From: Pedobacter cryoconitis
GTDB lineage: Bacteria > Bacteroidota > Bacteroidia > Sphingobacteriales > Sphingobacteriaceae
Assembly (NCBI RefSeq): GCF_003259615.1
Contig: NZ_QLLR01000007.1
Coordinates: forward strand, 1-64,000
DNA: 64,000 nt
Reading direction: 5' to 3'
Shown: one piece after another, positions 17,052-26,202 of the stretch
Layout: every line of letters begins with the position of its first letter
How positions within the stretch are numbered: the stretch's first letter is position 1
The notes under the pieces: generated by a model
The model's input: the letters and a program-made list of their open reading frames with translations, nothing else
What the model was told of the DNA's origin: nothing
Database searches by the model: none
Position numbers and translations under genes: made by a program

Positions 17052-18017
17052 TTGGACGAGAAGATACAAGTATTATTTAAGCGGTACCAGGAAGGTACAG
17101 TTACAGCCGAAGAACGCAGTCTGGTAGAAACCTGGTTTGAGAGTCACAAGGGGCAAAATAAAAAGCTGAGCCGTGAGGACGAAATATCAGTTTTTGAAGA
17201 TCTTGATTCAAGAATAAACGCATTTATATCAGAAGAGGTGCCGGTACGTAAAATGAATTTCCGCTGGTTACAGATTGCAGCAGTATTTTTTACGCTGCTG
17301 GTTTCAGGTCTTTTCATGAGGAACAGGTTTACGAAAAAGGCTATAAAGCCAGAAACTTTTACCGAAATCAGTTCACTCCGGGGAGTGAAAAAAGAGATCA
17401 CACTGAAGGATGGGACTACAGTCTTCTTGAATTCAGGCTCCAGTATTTTTATTTCTTCGCGGTTCGGGGAGAATAAAAGAGAGGTGAGGCTAACGGGGGA
17501 GGCCTTTTTTCAAGTACATCATGATGCAAGCAAGCCATTTGTTATCCACTCAGGAAAATTACAAACTACTGTCCTTGGAACATCTTTCGATATAAGGGCC
17601 TATCCTGAAGATGAGCAGCTGAAGATCAGCGTAGCTACAGGAAGAGTAAAAGTAGAAGGCAAAGGAACAGCTTCAAAACCGGCATTATATGTTAAAGCTT
17701 TAACACATAACCAGGCGCTGGTTTACAATAGGGTAAAAGACAGTCACCGGGTCACTGCTGTAAATTCGGACTCTGTGAGTTCATGGCGCACAAATCATTT
17801 AATCTTCGAGAATGCTTCGTACGAAGAGATCGCCCGCTCACTGGGCCGCTGGTATAACCTGGATGTTACGCTGACAGCACACCATGATCTAAAAAGATAC
17901 ACACTCAGTTTTTATAATGAACGGGCAGATAAAGTCCTTAATGTTTTATCAAACTTAACCGGTATGACCTATAGTATGAATGGAAGGAAAGTCATTATTA
18001 ACCCTAAGAAATCTTAA
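17052..18017 (+). CDS. FecR-type anti-sigma factor, locus 2
   Basis: A 321-residue protein with a TTG start (LDEKIQVLF frame); no ATG is available before conserved sequence. The cytoplasmic N-terminus is about 70 residues and a membrane helix spans about 72-89. The FecR domain carries the marks ITLKDGTTVFLNSGSSIF, GEAFFQVHHD and TTVLGTSFDIRAY, and a C-terminal DUF4974 domain ends KVIINPKKS. It should hold the sigma factor encoded upstream until the STN domain of SusC signals substrate. It is followed by a leader hairpin and susC. Confidence 0.92.
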   Translation: MDEKIQVLFKRYQEGTVTAEERSLVETWFESHKGQNKKLSREDEISVFEDLDSRINAFISEEVPVRKMNFRWLQIAAVFFTLLVSGLFMRNRFTKKAIKPETFTEISSLRGVKKEITLKDGTTVFLNSGSSIFISSRFGENKREVRLTGEAFFQVHHDASKPFVIHSGKLQTTVLGTSFDIRAYPEDEQLKISVATGRVKVEGKGTASKPALYVKALTHNQALVYNRVKDSHRVTAVNSDSVSSWRTNHLIFENASYEEIARSLGRWYNLDVTLTAHHDLKRYTLSFYNERADKVLNVLSNLTGMTYSMNGRKVIINPKKS

Positions 18018-18046
18018 GAAAAATGTAAAAAAGAGAGCAGTTTAAA

Positions 18047-18074
18047 AATGGGGACTGTGCAACCAGCCCCCATT
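18047..18074 (+). other. Leader hairpin before susC
   Basis: AATGGGG (18047-18053) pairs with CCCCATT (18068-18074) in the 119-base gap between fecR and susC. It occupies the same place as the hairpin in front of the receptor of locus 1. No T-tract follows directly, so it is a leader structure rather than a terminator. Confidence 0.45.
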
Positions 18075-18136
18075 GATGTTTTGCCTGAAAGGCACAAAAA
18101 TTCAATAATCGTTCAAATTATTTATTTAACTCAAAA

Positions 18137-21100
18137 ATGCAAAAATTTTATCTTATCCCATCCTTAAAATCTGCCAAATCAGGTGTGAAATTAGGAATGG
18201 TGAAATTAATGATGGCCATTACGTTTTTCATCCAGTTTAGTCTTCCTGCGCTTGCAGCCGACGCACAAACAATGAATAATACTAATATTTCATTTACTGC
18301 AAATAATCTCACTTTGAAAGAGGTGTTTAAGATCATTGAACATAAATCGAATTTCCTGATCGGTTATGATAATGTAATTGATACTAAAAAGATAGTTTCC
18401 TTAACAGTAAATGCTAAATCGGTTTATTTTATATTGAAAGAGCTTTTAAAAGACTATAAAGGGAGTGTAACCCAGGTAGATAACAACCATGTTTTGATCA
18501 AAGTAGAGAAACAGGAAGAGGTGATTGCTGCGGTACCTGCAAAACCTGTTGTATCGGCAGTGCAGGTTGAAGTAAGGGGGGTAGTCACGGATATGAGCGG
18601 CCTGCCTTTGCCAGGCGTAACTGTTGTGGATCTGTCTTCAGGTAAAAAAACAGGTACAGATGCTGAGGGAAGGTATTTCATGAGTATAGTTTCAGGATCA
18701 AAGCTGAGCTTCAACTATATAGGTTATGATAAGCAGGAAGTGCTGATCACTAGCCAGACCGTAGTCAATATAAAGCTGAAAGAATCAAGCAATTCATTGC
18801 AGGAAGTTGTGGCTATTGGTTATCAGAAAATACGAAAATCTGATGTTACAGGTGCAATCAGCAGTGTAAAAGCTTCAGAATTAAATTTATCAGCACCGAC
18901 CATAGGGCAGGCGCTGGTAGGTAAAGTAGCTGGTGTACAGGTGTCACAAACAAGTGGCGCACCTTATGCCGGTACAAAAATCCGTGTCCGTGGTATCGGC
19001 TCACTGAATGCAAGTTCAGATCCTTTATATGTGATTGATGGGTATCCGGCAGGAAATAATGTATTCGTTAATCCTGAAGATATTGAAACGATCGACATTC
19101 TGAAAGATGCGGCATCGGCAGCGATTTATGGATCAAGGGCTTCGGGCGGGGTCGTGATGATCACAACTAAAAAAGGTAAAGACGGCAAGGGCAGATTTGA
19201 ATATGATGTACAAGCTGGTATTACTCAATTGGGTAAAAAGATAAAATTGTTAAATGGGGATCAGTTTGAAGACCTGGTGATCAACGCACGTAATAACTCT
19301 TACAAAGATCTTTGGGTGAACGCAGGTAAAAACTGGAATGACGCGATGTATTCTGATAATAATGCGACCAGAACTGCGAATGTAGGTAACGGATCTTCTG
19401 TAAGTATTCCTGAGGACATCTATAATTTCGCTACCCAGCAAAAGATCGCACCTAAATATAATACAGACTGGCAAGATGAATTGTATAAAAATGCATTCTT
19501 TCAGCGTCATAATCTTGCCTTTTCAGGAGGTACTACAAATATCAGATATTTTATGAGTGGGGGTTTCCAGGATCAGGATGGTATCGTAGACAATACTGCT
19601 ATGAAAACGCTGAACTTCAGGTCTAATATTGAAGCGGATGTAAGTAAAAGATTGAAAGTAGGTGCTAATATTGCTTATACGCAAACCAATAGTAAAGAAG
19701 TAGCAGAAGGTCGTTTTAGTCCGATGATGGCTGCATTGCTTTATATTCCTTACTTACCTGCAAGAGATGCAAATGGTGCTCCGATAAAATACGGGATGAA
19801 TGCACTGGCGAACCAGTATGGTTTCCAGGGAATAGAAAATCCACTGGCCTCAGTTGAAGAAACTAAAAGTAACAGATTAGGTTACAGAACTACGATCAAT
19901 GCAAACGCGACTTATCAGATCCTTGACGGACTTTCTTTCAAGGCTAACCTGGGTACACAGTCTTACAATGAAAAATACGATTATTACCTGCCTACCAGTT
20001 TGAGTAACGGAGGCGGAAACCCACCTTATTCTCCATCGTCTATTGCAGCTGCAAATGCGATTGCCCAAACGCTGACACAGGTAGATAAACTGGCGGAGTT
20101 TACCTTAAACTACGACAAGAAAATCGGTAAACACAATTTCAATTTACTGGGTGGTTATTCTGCGCAGCAAACTAACATTGATCTGATCAGGTTGAATGCC
20201 AAAGGGTTTACAAGCGATGCTATAGGTGAAATCACCGATAAGGGAGCAGATCCAAGTTTATTTACGCTTGATCCTTTGACTGGTAAATCTACCAATACGC
20301 TTCTGTCTTATTTCGGTCGTTTGAGTTATAATTATAATGGAAAGTATTTCCTGACAGGATCGGTTCGTACGGATGGTTCATCAAGGTTCGGTCCTTTAAA
20401 TAAATGGGGAACATTCCCTTCGGTATCTGCTGGATGGAGCCTGTCGCAAGAAGATTGGTACCATGACTTTTTGGGAGAGCAGTCTTCTGTTAAAATGAGA
20501 GCGAGCTGGGGATTGAGCGGAAACAATAATATCGGTAATTATAATGCGGTACAAACTGTAAATTCTCCTACAGGGGCAGTATTCGGCGCAGGGGCTATTT
20601 CTTCGGCTGTTTTAGTAGGAAATGTTAAGGATCAGAATCTTGGCTGGGAATCTACTTCACAATATAATGTGGGTACTGATGTGACGATTCTTAAAAACCG
20701 TTTGTCATTTATTGTGAACTATTACCTGAGCAGATCTTATAATTTATTGTTCAACCAGCCAATTTCGGCTGTATCAGGTGCGACATCTATTCTTACGAAT
20801 TTAAAAGACAGTAAGGTTCAGAATAAAGGGTTCGACTTCCAGGTAGATGGAAGGATCATCCAGAATAAGGACTTTACTTTTGGCGTGAGTGGAAATATCT
20901 CCTTAAACAGAAATAAAGTACTGGATCTTGGTGGTGCAAGTACAATTATTACTGCCGGAGCAGAACGTTCTTATAAAACCCACATCACAGAAATGGGACA
21001 GCCAGTAGGTATGTTCTACGGTTTTAAAGCATTGGGAAGAATAACTGCTGAAAATATAGGTAAAGTTGCACCTTCGGCTTCTTCTTCTAACCCTGCTAAA

Positions 21101-21700
21101 ATTGGTGACCTTTATTTTGAAGATGTCAATCATGATGGGGTGATCAACGATAATGATAAAACGGTTATCGGTAGCCCATATGCTAAATTTACTTACGGAT
21201 TTGCGTTAACGGCTACTTATAAAGCTTTTGACTTCCGCGCTTCGTTTAATGGTTCTTATGGTAACAAAATATTAGACGGGCAGGATTATTACCTGTACAA
21301 TTTCGAGGGTTCAGGTAACCAGTATGTGCAGGTTGCAGACAGATATGTATCTCCGGATCAGCCAGGAAGTGGTTTAAACTACCGTCCGTCCCGCGCAGGA
21401 ACACAAAGTAACAGTACACGTTTGTCATCATTCTATCTACAGGATGGATCTTATCTGAGAATGACCAATGCCACTATAGGCTATAATGTTCCTAAGTTAT
21501 TGAGTAAACGTTTAAAAGTTGAAAATATCAGGGTTTTTGCCAGTGTAGATAACGCGTTTACCTTGACAAAATATAAAGGATATAACCCGGATGTAGATTA
21601 TAACATTGGTACCAATGGTGCAAACTTAGCGCCGGGTGTGGATTATGGAAATTATCCGATAGCCAGAGCATATAATTTAGGTATCAAATTAACATTCTAA
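18137..21700 (+). CDS. SusC/RagA-family TonB-dependent transporter with STN domain
   Basis: An 1187-residue outer-membrane transporter. In order: a signal peptide (to about residue 42, LAADAQ), a secretin/TonB short N-terminal (STN) domain (about 48-110), a carboxypeptidase-regulatory-like domain (about 146-220, VRGVVTDMSGLPLPGV), a SusC plug with GYQKIRKSDVTGAISSV and IRVRGIGSLNASSDPLYVIDG (about 230-335), and a barrel ending NLGIKLTF. The STN domain marks a receptor that signals through a FecR anti-sigma, and the matching FecI/FecR pair is directly upstream. With SusD 25 nt downstream it imports an oligosaccharide, probably mannose-rich judging from the GH92 gene. Confidence 0.96.
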   Translation: MQKFYLIPSLKSAKSGVKLGMVKLMMAITFFIQFSLPALAADAQTMNNTNISFTANNLTLKEVFKIIEHKSNFLIGYDNVIDTKKIVSLTVNAKSVYFILKELLKDYKGSVTQVDNNHVLIKVEKQEEVIAAVPAKPVVSAVQVEVRGVVTDMSGLPLPGVTVVDLSSGKKTGTDAEGRYFMSIVSGSKLSFNYIGYDKQEVLITSQTVVNIKLKESSNSLQEVVAIGYQKIRKSDVTGAISSVKASELNLSAPTIGQALVGKVAGVQVSQTSGAPYAGTKIRVRGIGSLNASSDPLYVIDGYPAGNNVFVNPEDIETIDILKDAASAAIYGSRASGGVVMITTKKGKDGKGRFEYDVQAGITQLGKKIKLLNGDQFEDLVINARNNSYKDLWVNAGKNWNDAMYSDNNATRTANVGNGSSVSIPEDIYNFATQQKIAPKYNTDWQDELYKNAFFQRHNLAFSGGTTNIRYFMSGGFQDQDGIVDNTAMKTLNFRSNIEADVSKRLKVGANIAYTQTNSKEVAEGRFSPMMAALLYIPYLPARDANGAPIKYGMNALANQYGFQGIENPLASVEETKSNRLGYRTTINANATYQILDGLSFKANLGTQSYNEKYDYYLPTSLSNGGGNPPYSPSSIAAANAIAQTLTQVDKLAEFTLNYDKKIGKHNFNLLGGYSAQQTNIDLIRLNAKGFTSDAIGEITDKGADPSLFTLDPLTGKSTNTLLSYFGRLSYNYNGKYFLTGSVRTDGSSRFGPLNKWGTFPSVSAGWSLSQEDWYHDFLGEQSSVKMRASWGLSGNNNIGNYNAVQTVNSPTGAVFGAGAISSAVLVGNVKDQNLGWESTSQYNVGTDVTILKNRLSFIVNYYLSRSYNLLFNQPISAVSGATSILTNLKDSKVQNKGFDFQVDGRIIQNKDFTFGVSGNISLNRNKVLDLGGASTIITAGAERSYKTHITEMGQPVGMFYGFKALGRITAENIGKVAPSASSSNPAKIGDLYFEDVNHDGVINDNDKTVIGSPYAKFTYGFALTATYKAFDFRASFNGSYGNKILDGQDYYLYNFEGSGNQYVQVADRYVSPDQPGSGLNYRPSRAGTQSNSTRLSSFYLQDGSYLRMTNATIGYNVPKLLSKRLKVENIRVFASVDNAFTLTKYKGYNPDVDYNIGTNGANLAPGVDYGNYPIARAYNLGIKLTF

Positions 21701-21725
21701 GCATAATTAATATAAAAATATAGTA

Positions 21726-23249
21726 ATGAAAAGATATACGGTCATATTTTTCCTGGGGTTTGCAGTACTAACTTCTTGTAAAAAGAGCTTTGTGGAACAG
21801 GACAATCCCAATGCGACAACAGTAGACAATTTCTTTAAGTCTGAAAACAGCGTTTTATTGGCTGTAAACGGGGCTTATACTTCATTAAGAAGTGGTAATA
21901 ACATTGGCGAGACCAGTGGTTTATTTACGGATGAGCGTTCTGATGATACAGGGACGAATGATTCACAGTCAAATTCGGGGGAGCCTTTCCAGTTTGGTAA
22001 TTTTAGTATTTTACCAAGTAATACTTATTTAAAGTCTCACTGGTCAAGTTTATATGCAACGATAGCGCAGTGTAATAGTATTACAACGAATATTGATAAA
22101 GTAACTTTTGCTAATGGTGATACTAAAACACAGTATCTGGCGGAAACTAAATTTATCAGGGCGTTAATGTACTTCCATTTAGTGAGAAAGTGGGGGGATG
22201 TACCTTTGGTTACTAAAACTTTAACAACGACTGCCGAAATCACGGCAAATACTTATCGTCAGCCACAAGCAACTGTATATGCACAGATCGTAACTGATTT
22301 GAAGGATGCACTGGGTAGTAATCTGCCTAATCTGCAAACAGGTGCTAATGCAGGCCGTGTATCTAAAGCAGCGATCAATGGATTACTGGGACAGGTATAT
22401 TTAACCATGGCCTCTACATTGGATAACAATAAAGCAGAGAACCTGACCAATGCCAATACCTATCTGACTGCTGCTTATGCGATGCGTCCGTTCAGCAACC
22501 TGAAGGATATTCCTTATACAGATGTGTTTGATGTAGCTAAAAAGACGACTAATCCTGAAATGATTTTGTCTATCGTAAATAAACAGGGTGATATTACTTA
22601 CAGCTCGAGTATCGCGGCTAACAACCAGCCTTTGGGAGAAACGATTAATTCTCTTAAAACAGGATTGGGAGTTGGTGGAAATGTTACGCCAGATTTAATC
22701 AACGATTATGAAGCTAACGATCCAAGGAAAGACTTCTCTGTAAAATATGCTGCAAATCCACAGGTACAGGATTGGTTTGTGACCAAATATCGTGATGCCA
22801 GTGCTGCGGCAGGTGTAAATGGCTACGGAGGAAATGATACGCCACTGATGCGTTATGCAGATATTATCCTGATGCTTGCGGAGGTGAATATGGATCTGGG
22901 TAATACTGGTGCTGCTATTCAATACCTGGATATGGTACGTGCAAGAGCGGGTATGCCGCTATATGCTGAGGCTACTATGGATGCAAATTATTCGGCTAAA
23001 TATCCTACACTGAAACTGGCGATCTTACATGAGCGCAGAGTGGAGCTTGCTTTTGAGCACCAGCGCTGGTTTGATTTGATCAGGTTCTTTACTACGCCTG
23101 AACTGGTTGCGTTCTTTAAGGCAAAATCACAAGCTGCTTTTGGAAATGCAAAGCTGGCTAACTTTGGTATTAAGGATAGGTTTTTCCCGATTCCTTTCGA
23201 TGAGTACAAGCTTGATCCTCAGAAAATGTACCAGAATCCTGGCTATTAA
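21726..23249 (+). CDS. SusD/RagB-family nutrient-binding lipoprotein
   Basis: A 507-residue lipoprotein with lipobox LTSC (Cys18). The N-terminal SusD-like_3 part runs over about 25-230 with tetratricopeptide-type helices (TKFIRALMYFHLVRKWGDVP). The RagB/SusD C-terminal domain includes LMRYADIILMLAEVNMDLGN, LAILHERRVELAFEHQRWFDLIRF and a final FFPIPFDEYKLDPQKMYQNPGY. It forms the lid of the SusC barrel at the cell surface and captures the glycan. It is co-transcribed with susC. A terminator-like hairpin lies between it and the GH92 gene. Confidence 0.96.
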   Translation: MKRYTVIFFLGFAVLTSCKKSFVEQDNPNATTVDNFFKSENSVLLAVNGAYTSLRSGNNIGETSGLFTDERSDDTGTNDSQSNSGEPFQFGNFSILPSNTYLKSHWSSLYATIAQCNSITTNIDKVTFANGDTKTQYLAETKFIRALMYFHLVRKWGDVPLVTKTLTTTAEITANTYRQPQATVYAQIVTDLKDALGSNLPNLQTGANAGRVSKAAINGLLGQVYLTMASTLDNNKAENLTNANTYLTAAYAMRPFSNLKDIPYTDVFDVAKKTTNPEMILSIVNKQGDITYSSSIAANNQPLGETINSLKTGLGVGGNVTPDLINDYEANDPRKDFSVKYAANPQVQDWFVTKYRDASAAAGVNGYGGNDTPLMRYADIILMLAEVNMDLGNTGAAIQYLDMVRARAGMPLYAEATMDANYSAKYPTLKLAILHERRVELAFEHQRWFDLIRFFTTPELVAFFKAKSQAAFGNAKLANFGIKDRFFPIPFDEYKLDPQKMYQNPGY

Positions 23250-23266
23250 TCTGACTAGTTTTTAAG

Positions 23267-23305
23267 ACCAACCTTTTATTTCAAATAGAGGGTTGGTTTT
23301 TTTTT
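23267..23305 (+). terminator. Intrinsic terminator after susD
   Basis: ACCAACC pairs with GGTTGGT around a loop of about 18 nt that can pair further, and is followed by nine or more T residues. It would end or reduce transcription between susD and the GH92 gene, lowering enzyme relative to transporter. Confidence 0.75.
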
Positions 23306-23330
23306 AATCCGGCTTTTAATTTTACCTGTT

Positions 23331-25388
23331 ATGAAGTACTTTTTTATTCTGCTGCTTTTTCCTTTTTGTTTAAGCGCGCAAACTACTGCCTTGAAAAATC
23401 CGGCTGCATTGGTCAATACATTTTTAGGTACATCGGGAGATCATGGGCAATTGTCTCCGGCTGCCAGTTACCCGTTTAGTATGTTAAGCATCGGGCCGCA
23501 AACCTATCCTAAATTACATGCAGGTTATGAATATAAGGCAAAGATATTTCTTGGTTTTACCCATAACCGTTTTGAAGGTGTGGGCTGTGAAGGAAGTGGC
23601 GGTAATATTCTGATCAAACCTTATTTAGGAGATCGGCCTTCGGCATCCACCCTGATTAAGACTTCTGAAGCTGCTGCACCTGGTAATTACGCGGTTGGTT
23701 TTTCTAATGGGATTAAAGCAGAATTTGCGGTTGTGGAAAAGCAGGGGCTGGAACATTATGTTTTCCCGGCAGGAGCAAAGGGTTTTTATTTCGATTTGAG
23801 GCATACGCTGGCCAACCATTTCGTTAGTGAACAGCATGAGATTAACGGACAAAGTATCAGTGGTTATGTAGAAGCGAAGACTACTTGTAATGCAGGAACG
23901 TATAAGGTCTATTATGTGATTGCTGTTGACCGGCCTGTAAAGTGGACTGACAGTGCCAATCATAAATTAACTGCGGTACTGGATGCGGCTGAAAGCAGTG
24001 CAGAAATCAGGGTGTCTTTTTCTGCTGTGGATGTGGCACATGCAAAGGCAGGTCTCAATGATTTTTCCTTTGCCCGGATGAAATCTTTAGGGGCTCAGGG
24101 CTGGAATGACGTATTGGGACGTATCCAGGTTGAAGGAGATCAGCAAAGAGCCAAGCTGTTTTATTCTTTGTTATACCGAACAATGCAGTCACCCTATGTG
24201 ATTTCTGAGAAAGATGGTAGTTACCGGGCTACTGATGGCAGTTTACAGCATTCCAAAGAAACGATGTATAACGGCTGGGCGATATGGGATAATTACCGGA
24301 CGCAGCTGCCTTTATTGTCTATTGTAGTACCTGAAAAATATAGCGGGATGGTTAATTCTATCTCGAACCTTTACGTTTTCGGTAAAAAGGATTATGCGAC
24401 TCATCATGAACCCTCCAATACGGTAAGAACTGAACATGCTATTGTGGTGTTATTGGATGCTTACCGCAAAGGTTATCGGGTTGATTTTGCAGGGATTTGC
24501 GATTCACTTGTCAAAGATGTGGAGCGGCTGGATTACAGCCATCCTGATAAGGCCCTGGAATCAAGTTATGACGTATGGGCATTGTCACAGATCTTTAAAG
24601 TGCTGAAGAAAGATGAGCTGAGTACAAAGTACCTTCAGAAAGCTGCTGAATATAAGAAGTACTGGAAAAAGGATTTTGAGGATGTAACTAAAAGGGATGT
24701 TGACCGGGTATCTGCAAGAGGTTTATACCAGGGAACTATTCTGCAATACCGCTGGTTTGCTCCTTTTGACTTAAAGGGGTTGATTGAGCTGATGGGTGGG
24801 GAAGCTGCTTATATTAAACAGCTGGATCGCTTTTTTGACAATGATCAGTACAACCATGCGAATGAACCCGATATTCAGGCTCCTTTTATGTACAATGCTT
24901 CTGCTGAACCTTGGAAATCGCAGGCTTTGGTACACCACCTGGCTGTAGACACTGTGATTCAGTATTATTTTAATGATAACAGCAGAGGGATCGATCCTTT
25001 TATTGACAGGATTTATAAAAATCAACCTGATGCTTATATCCGGACTATGGATGATGATGCAGGGGCAATGTCTGCCTGGTATGTATTTGCAGCCTGCGGG
25101 TTTTCTCCTGCTTGTGTGGGATCGCCTGTTTACTATTTAAATGTTCCTTTGTTTAAAAAGGTTTCCTTCAGATGGCCAGATGGAAAAGTTCTTAACATTA
25201 GTGTGGATAACTATGTGGAAAACCGAAAATATGTGGAAAAGGTAACGTTAAATGGCAAAATACTGGACAGGAACTGGATTACTCAGGAAGAGATCATGAA
25301 AGGAGGGAAGCTGGTAATTACTGCAGCTGACCGGCCTGTTGAATCATTTGGTGTGAAAAATAGGTGGGTGTCAGATTTAAATCAGTAA
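23331..25388 (+). CDS. GH92 family alpha-1,2-mannosidase, secreted
   Basis: A 685-residue enzyme with a Sec signal peptide (ending CLSAQ) and no lipobox. The N-terminal beta-sandwich holds NTFLGTSGDHGQLSPAASYPF and FLGFTHNRFEGVGCEGSGG, and the (alpha/alpha)6 domain holds YNGWAIWDNYRTQLPLL and MDDDAGAMSAWYVFAACGFSP; the Asp-rich motif contributes catalytic base residues in GH92. The family is made up of calcium-dependent exo-alpha-mannosidases acting on mannans and high-mannose N-glycans. It is the only glycoside hydrolase of the locus, so the locus probably handles already trimmed mannosides. The linkage (1,2, 1,3 or others) cannot be decided from sequence. Confidence 0.93.
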   Translation: MKYFFILLLFPFCLSAQTTALKNPAALVNTFLGTSGDHGQLSPAASYPFSMLSIGPQTYPKLHAGYEYKAKIFLGFTHNRFEGVGCEGSGGNILIKPYLGDRPSASTLIKTSEAAAPGNYAVGFSNGIKAEFAVVEKQGLEHYVFPAGAKGFYFDLRHTLANHFVSEQHEINGQSISGYVEAKTTCNAGTYKVYYVIAVDRPVKWTDSANHKLTAVLDAAESSAEIRVSFSAVDVAHAKAGLNDFSFARMKSLGAQGWNDVLGRIQVEGDQQRAKLFYSLLYRTMQSPYVISEKDGSYRATDGSLQHSKETMYNGWAIWDNYRTQLPLLSIVVPEKYSGMVNSISNLYVFGKKDYATHHEPSNTVRTEHAIVVLLDAYRKGYRVDFAGICDSLVKDVERLDYSHPDKALESSYDVWALSQIFKVLKKDELSTKYLQKAAEYKKYWKKDFEDVTKRDVDRVSARGLYQGTILQYRWFAPFDLKGLIELMGGEAAYIKQLDRFFDNDQYNHANEPDIQAPFMYNASAEPWKSQALVHHLAVDTVIQYYFNDNSRGIDPFIDRIYKNQPDAYIRTMDDDAGAMSAWYVFAACGFSPACVGSPVYYLNVPLFKKVSFRWPDGKVLNISVDNYVENRKYVEKVTLNGKILDRNWITQEEIMKGGKLVITAADRPVESFGVKNRWVSDLNQ

Positions 25389-25405
25389 TGGAAATAAAGA
25401 ATTAG

Positions 25406-25437
25406 GGGTGTAACACTTGTAGTGAGCACCCGTTTCT
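25406..25437 (+). terminator. Weak terminator-like hairpin after GH92
   Basis: GGGTG/CACCC with an inner CACT/AGTG pair, followed by GTTTCTT, 17 bases past the GH92 stop. It could close the mannoside locus. The rest of the stretch up to the tRNA terminator (to 25546) shows nothing clear. Confidence 0.35.
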
Positions 25438-25546
25438 TGCTCAAAAGATCTTTATTCTGCTTGTTTCTCAGTTATTATACTATATTTGAAATAGGCACAT
25501 GGTGGTAGTTAGCGCTCAGAAAAGGTGTAATTGGATAACTCAGGGC

Positions 25547-25582
25547 ATAAAAAAACCTCTAGAGTGTTTCATCTAAAGGTTT
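25547..25582 (-). terminator. Intrinsic terminator of the tRNA gene
   Basis: On the minus strand an 11-bp stem (AAACCTTTAGA / TCTAGAGGTTT, one G-T pair) with an 8-nt loop is followed by seven T residues, 10 bases past the tRNA 3' end. Confidence 0.85.
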
Positions 25583-25592
25583 GATTATCAAG

Positions 25593-25666
25593 TAGCGGGG
25601 AGCAGGATCGAACTGCCGACCTCAGGGTTATGAATCCTGCGCTCTAACCATCTGAGCTACCCCGCC
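25593..25666 (-). tRNA. tRNA-Met (anticodon CAU)
   Basis: A 74-nt cloverleaf on the minus strand. Acceptor GGCGGGG/CCCCGCT has a G1-U72 pair, the D-stem is GCTC/GAGC, the anticodon loop TTCATAA gives CAU, the T-stem is GGCAG/CTGCT with loop TTCGATC, and the discriminator is A73. CCA is not encoded. The anticodon stem has an A31-C39 mismatch at its top. It looks like the elongator Met tRNA; tRNA-Ile2, read after lysidine modification, shares the CAU anticodon and cannot be fully excluded. Confidence 0.93.
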
Positions 25667-25770
25667 GTGGGCTTCTTATTTTTTAAGAGTTGCAAATATA
25701 GAATAAAATACTTTTCTTTAGGAAAAAAAATAAAAATAATTTACAAATAACAAGATATAAGCGATTTAAG

Positions 25771-26151
25771 ATGTCAGAAAAGAAAAAATTTACCCTAGAA
25801 TATGAGTTGAAGTCGTCTCCGCGTATTTTGTTTAGCTTCATAAGTGAGCCAAATGGCCTGTCCCAATGGTTCGCTGATGATGTAGTTTTCCGTGATCAGG
25901 TCTATACCTTCACTTGGGATGATGAAGTCCAGAAAGCAAAAATGTTAAGTTTTAAAGAAAATAAGATGGTTAAGTTCAAATGGATTGATGATGAACCACA
26001 CTGTTATTTTGAAATGGAAATTGTACAGGATGAATTAACTAATGATGTAGCCCTGTCTATTACTGATTTCGCAACTGAAGAAACACTTAAAGAAAGAACC
26101 CAGATTTGGGATAACCAGATCACATACCTGCACAGCGTAATCGGAGCGTAG
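25771..26151 (+). CDS. START-like domain protein
   Basis: A 126-residue cytoplasmic protein of the SRPBCC/START-like fold, close in look to AHSA1-type proteins: LEYELKSSPRILFSFISEPNGLSQWFADDV at the N-terminus and a helix near the C-terminus (TLKERTQIWDNQITYLHSVIG). This small single-domain form is common and uncharacterised in Bacteroidota, often next to lptF/lptG-type permease genes, as here. No catalytic residues are evident; it probably binds a hydrophobic ligand. Confidence 0.8.
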   Translation: MSEKKKFTLEYELKSSPRILFSFISEPNGLSQWFADDVVFRDQVYTFTWDDEVQKAKMLSFKENKMVKFKWIDDEPHCYFEMEIVQDELTNDVALSITDFATEETLKERTQIWDNQITYLHSVIGA

Positions 26152-26202
26152 TCTTATTAATTGATGTATAGTATTTGAGTTCCATTGTTTACATTTGTAA
26201 CA

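Noticed and set aside
25593..25666. tRNA as an integration (attachment) site
   Set aside because: There is no integrase, no repeated tRNA 3' end and no foreign gene block beside it. The flanks are ordinary chromosomal genes.
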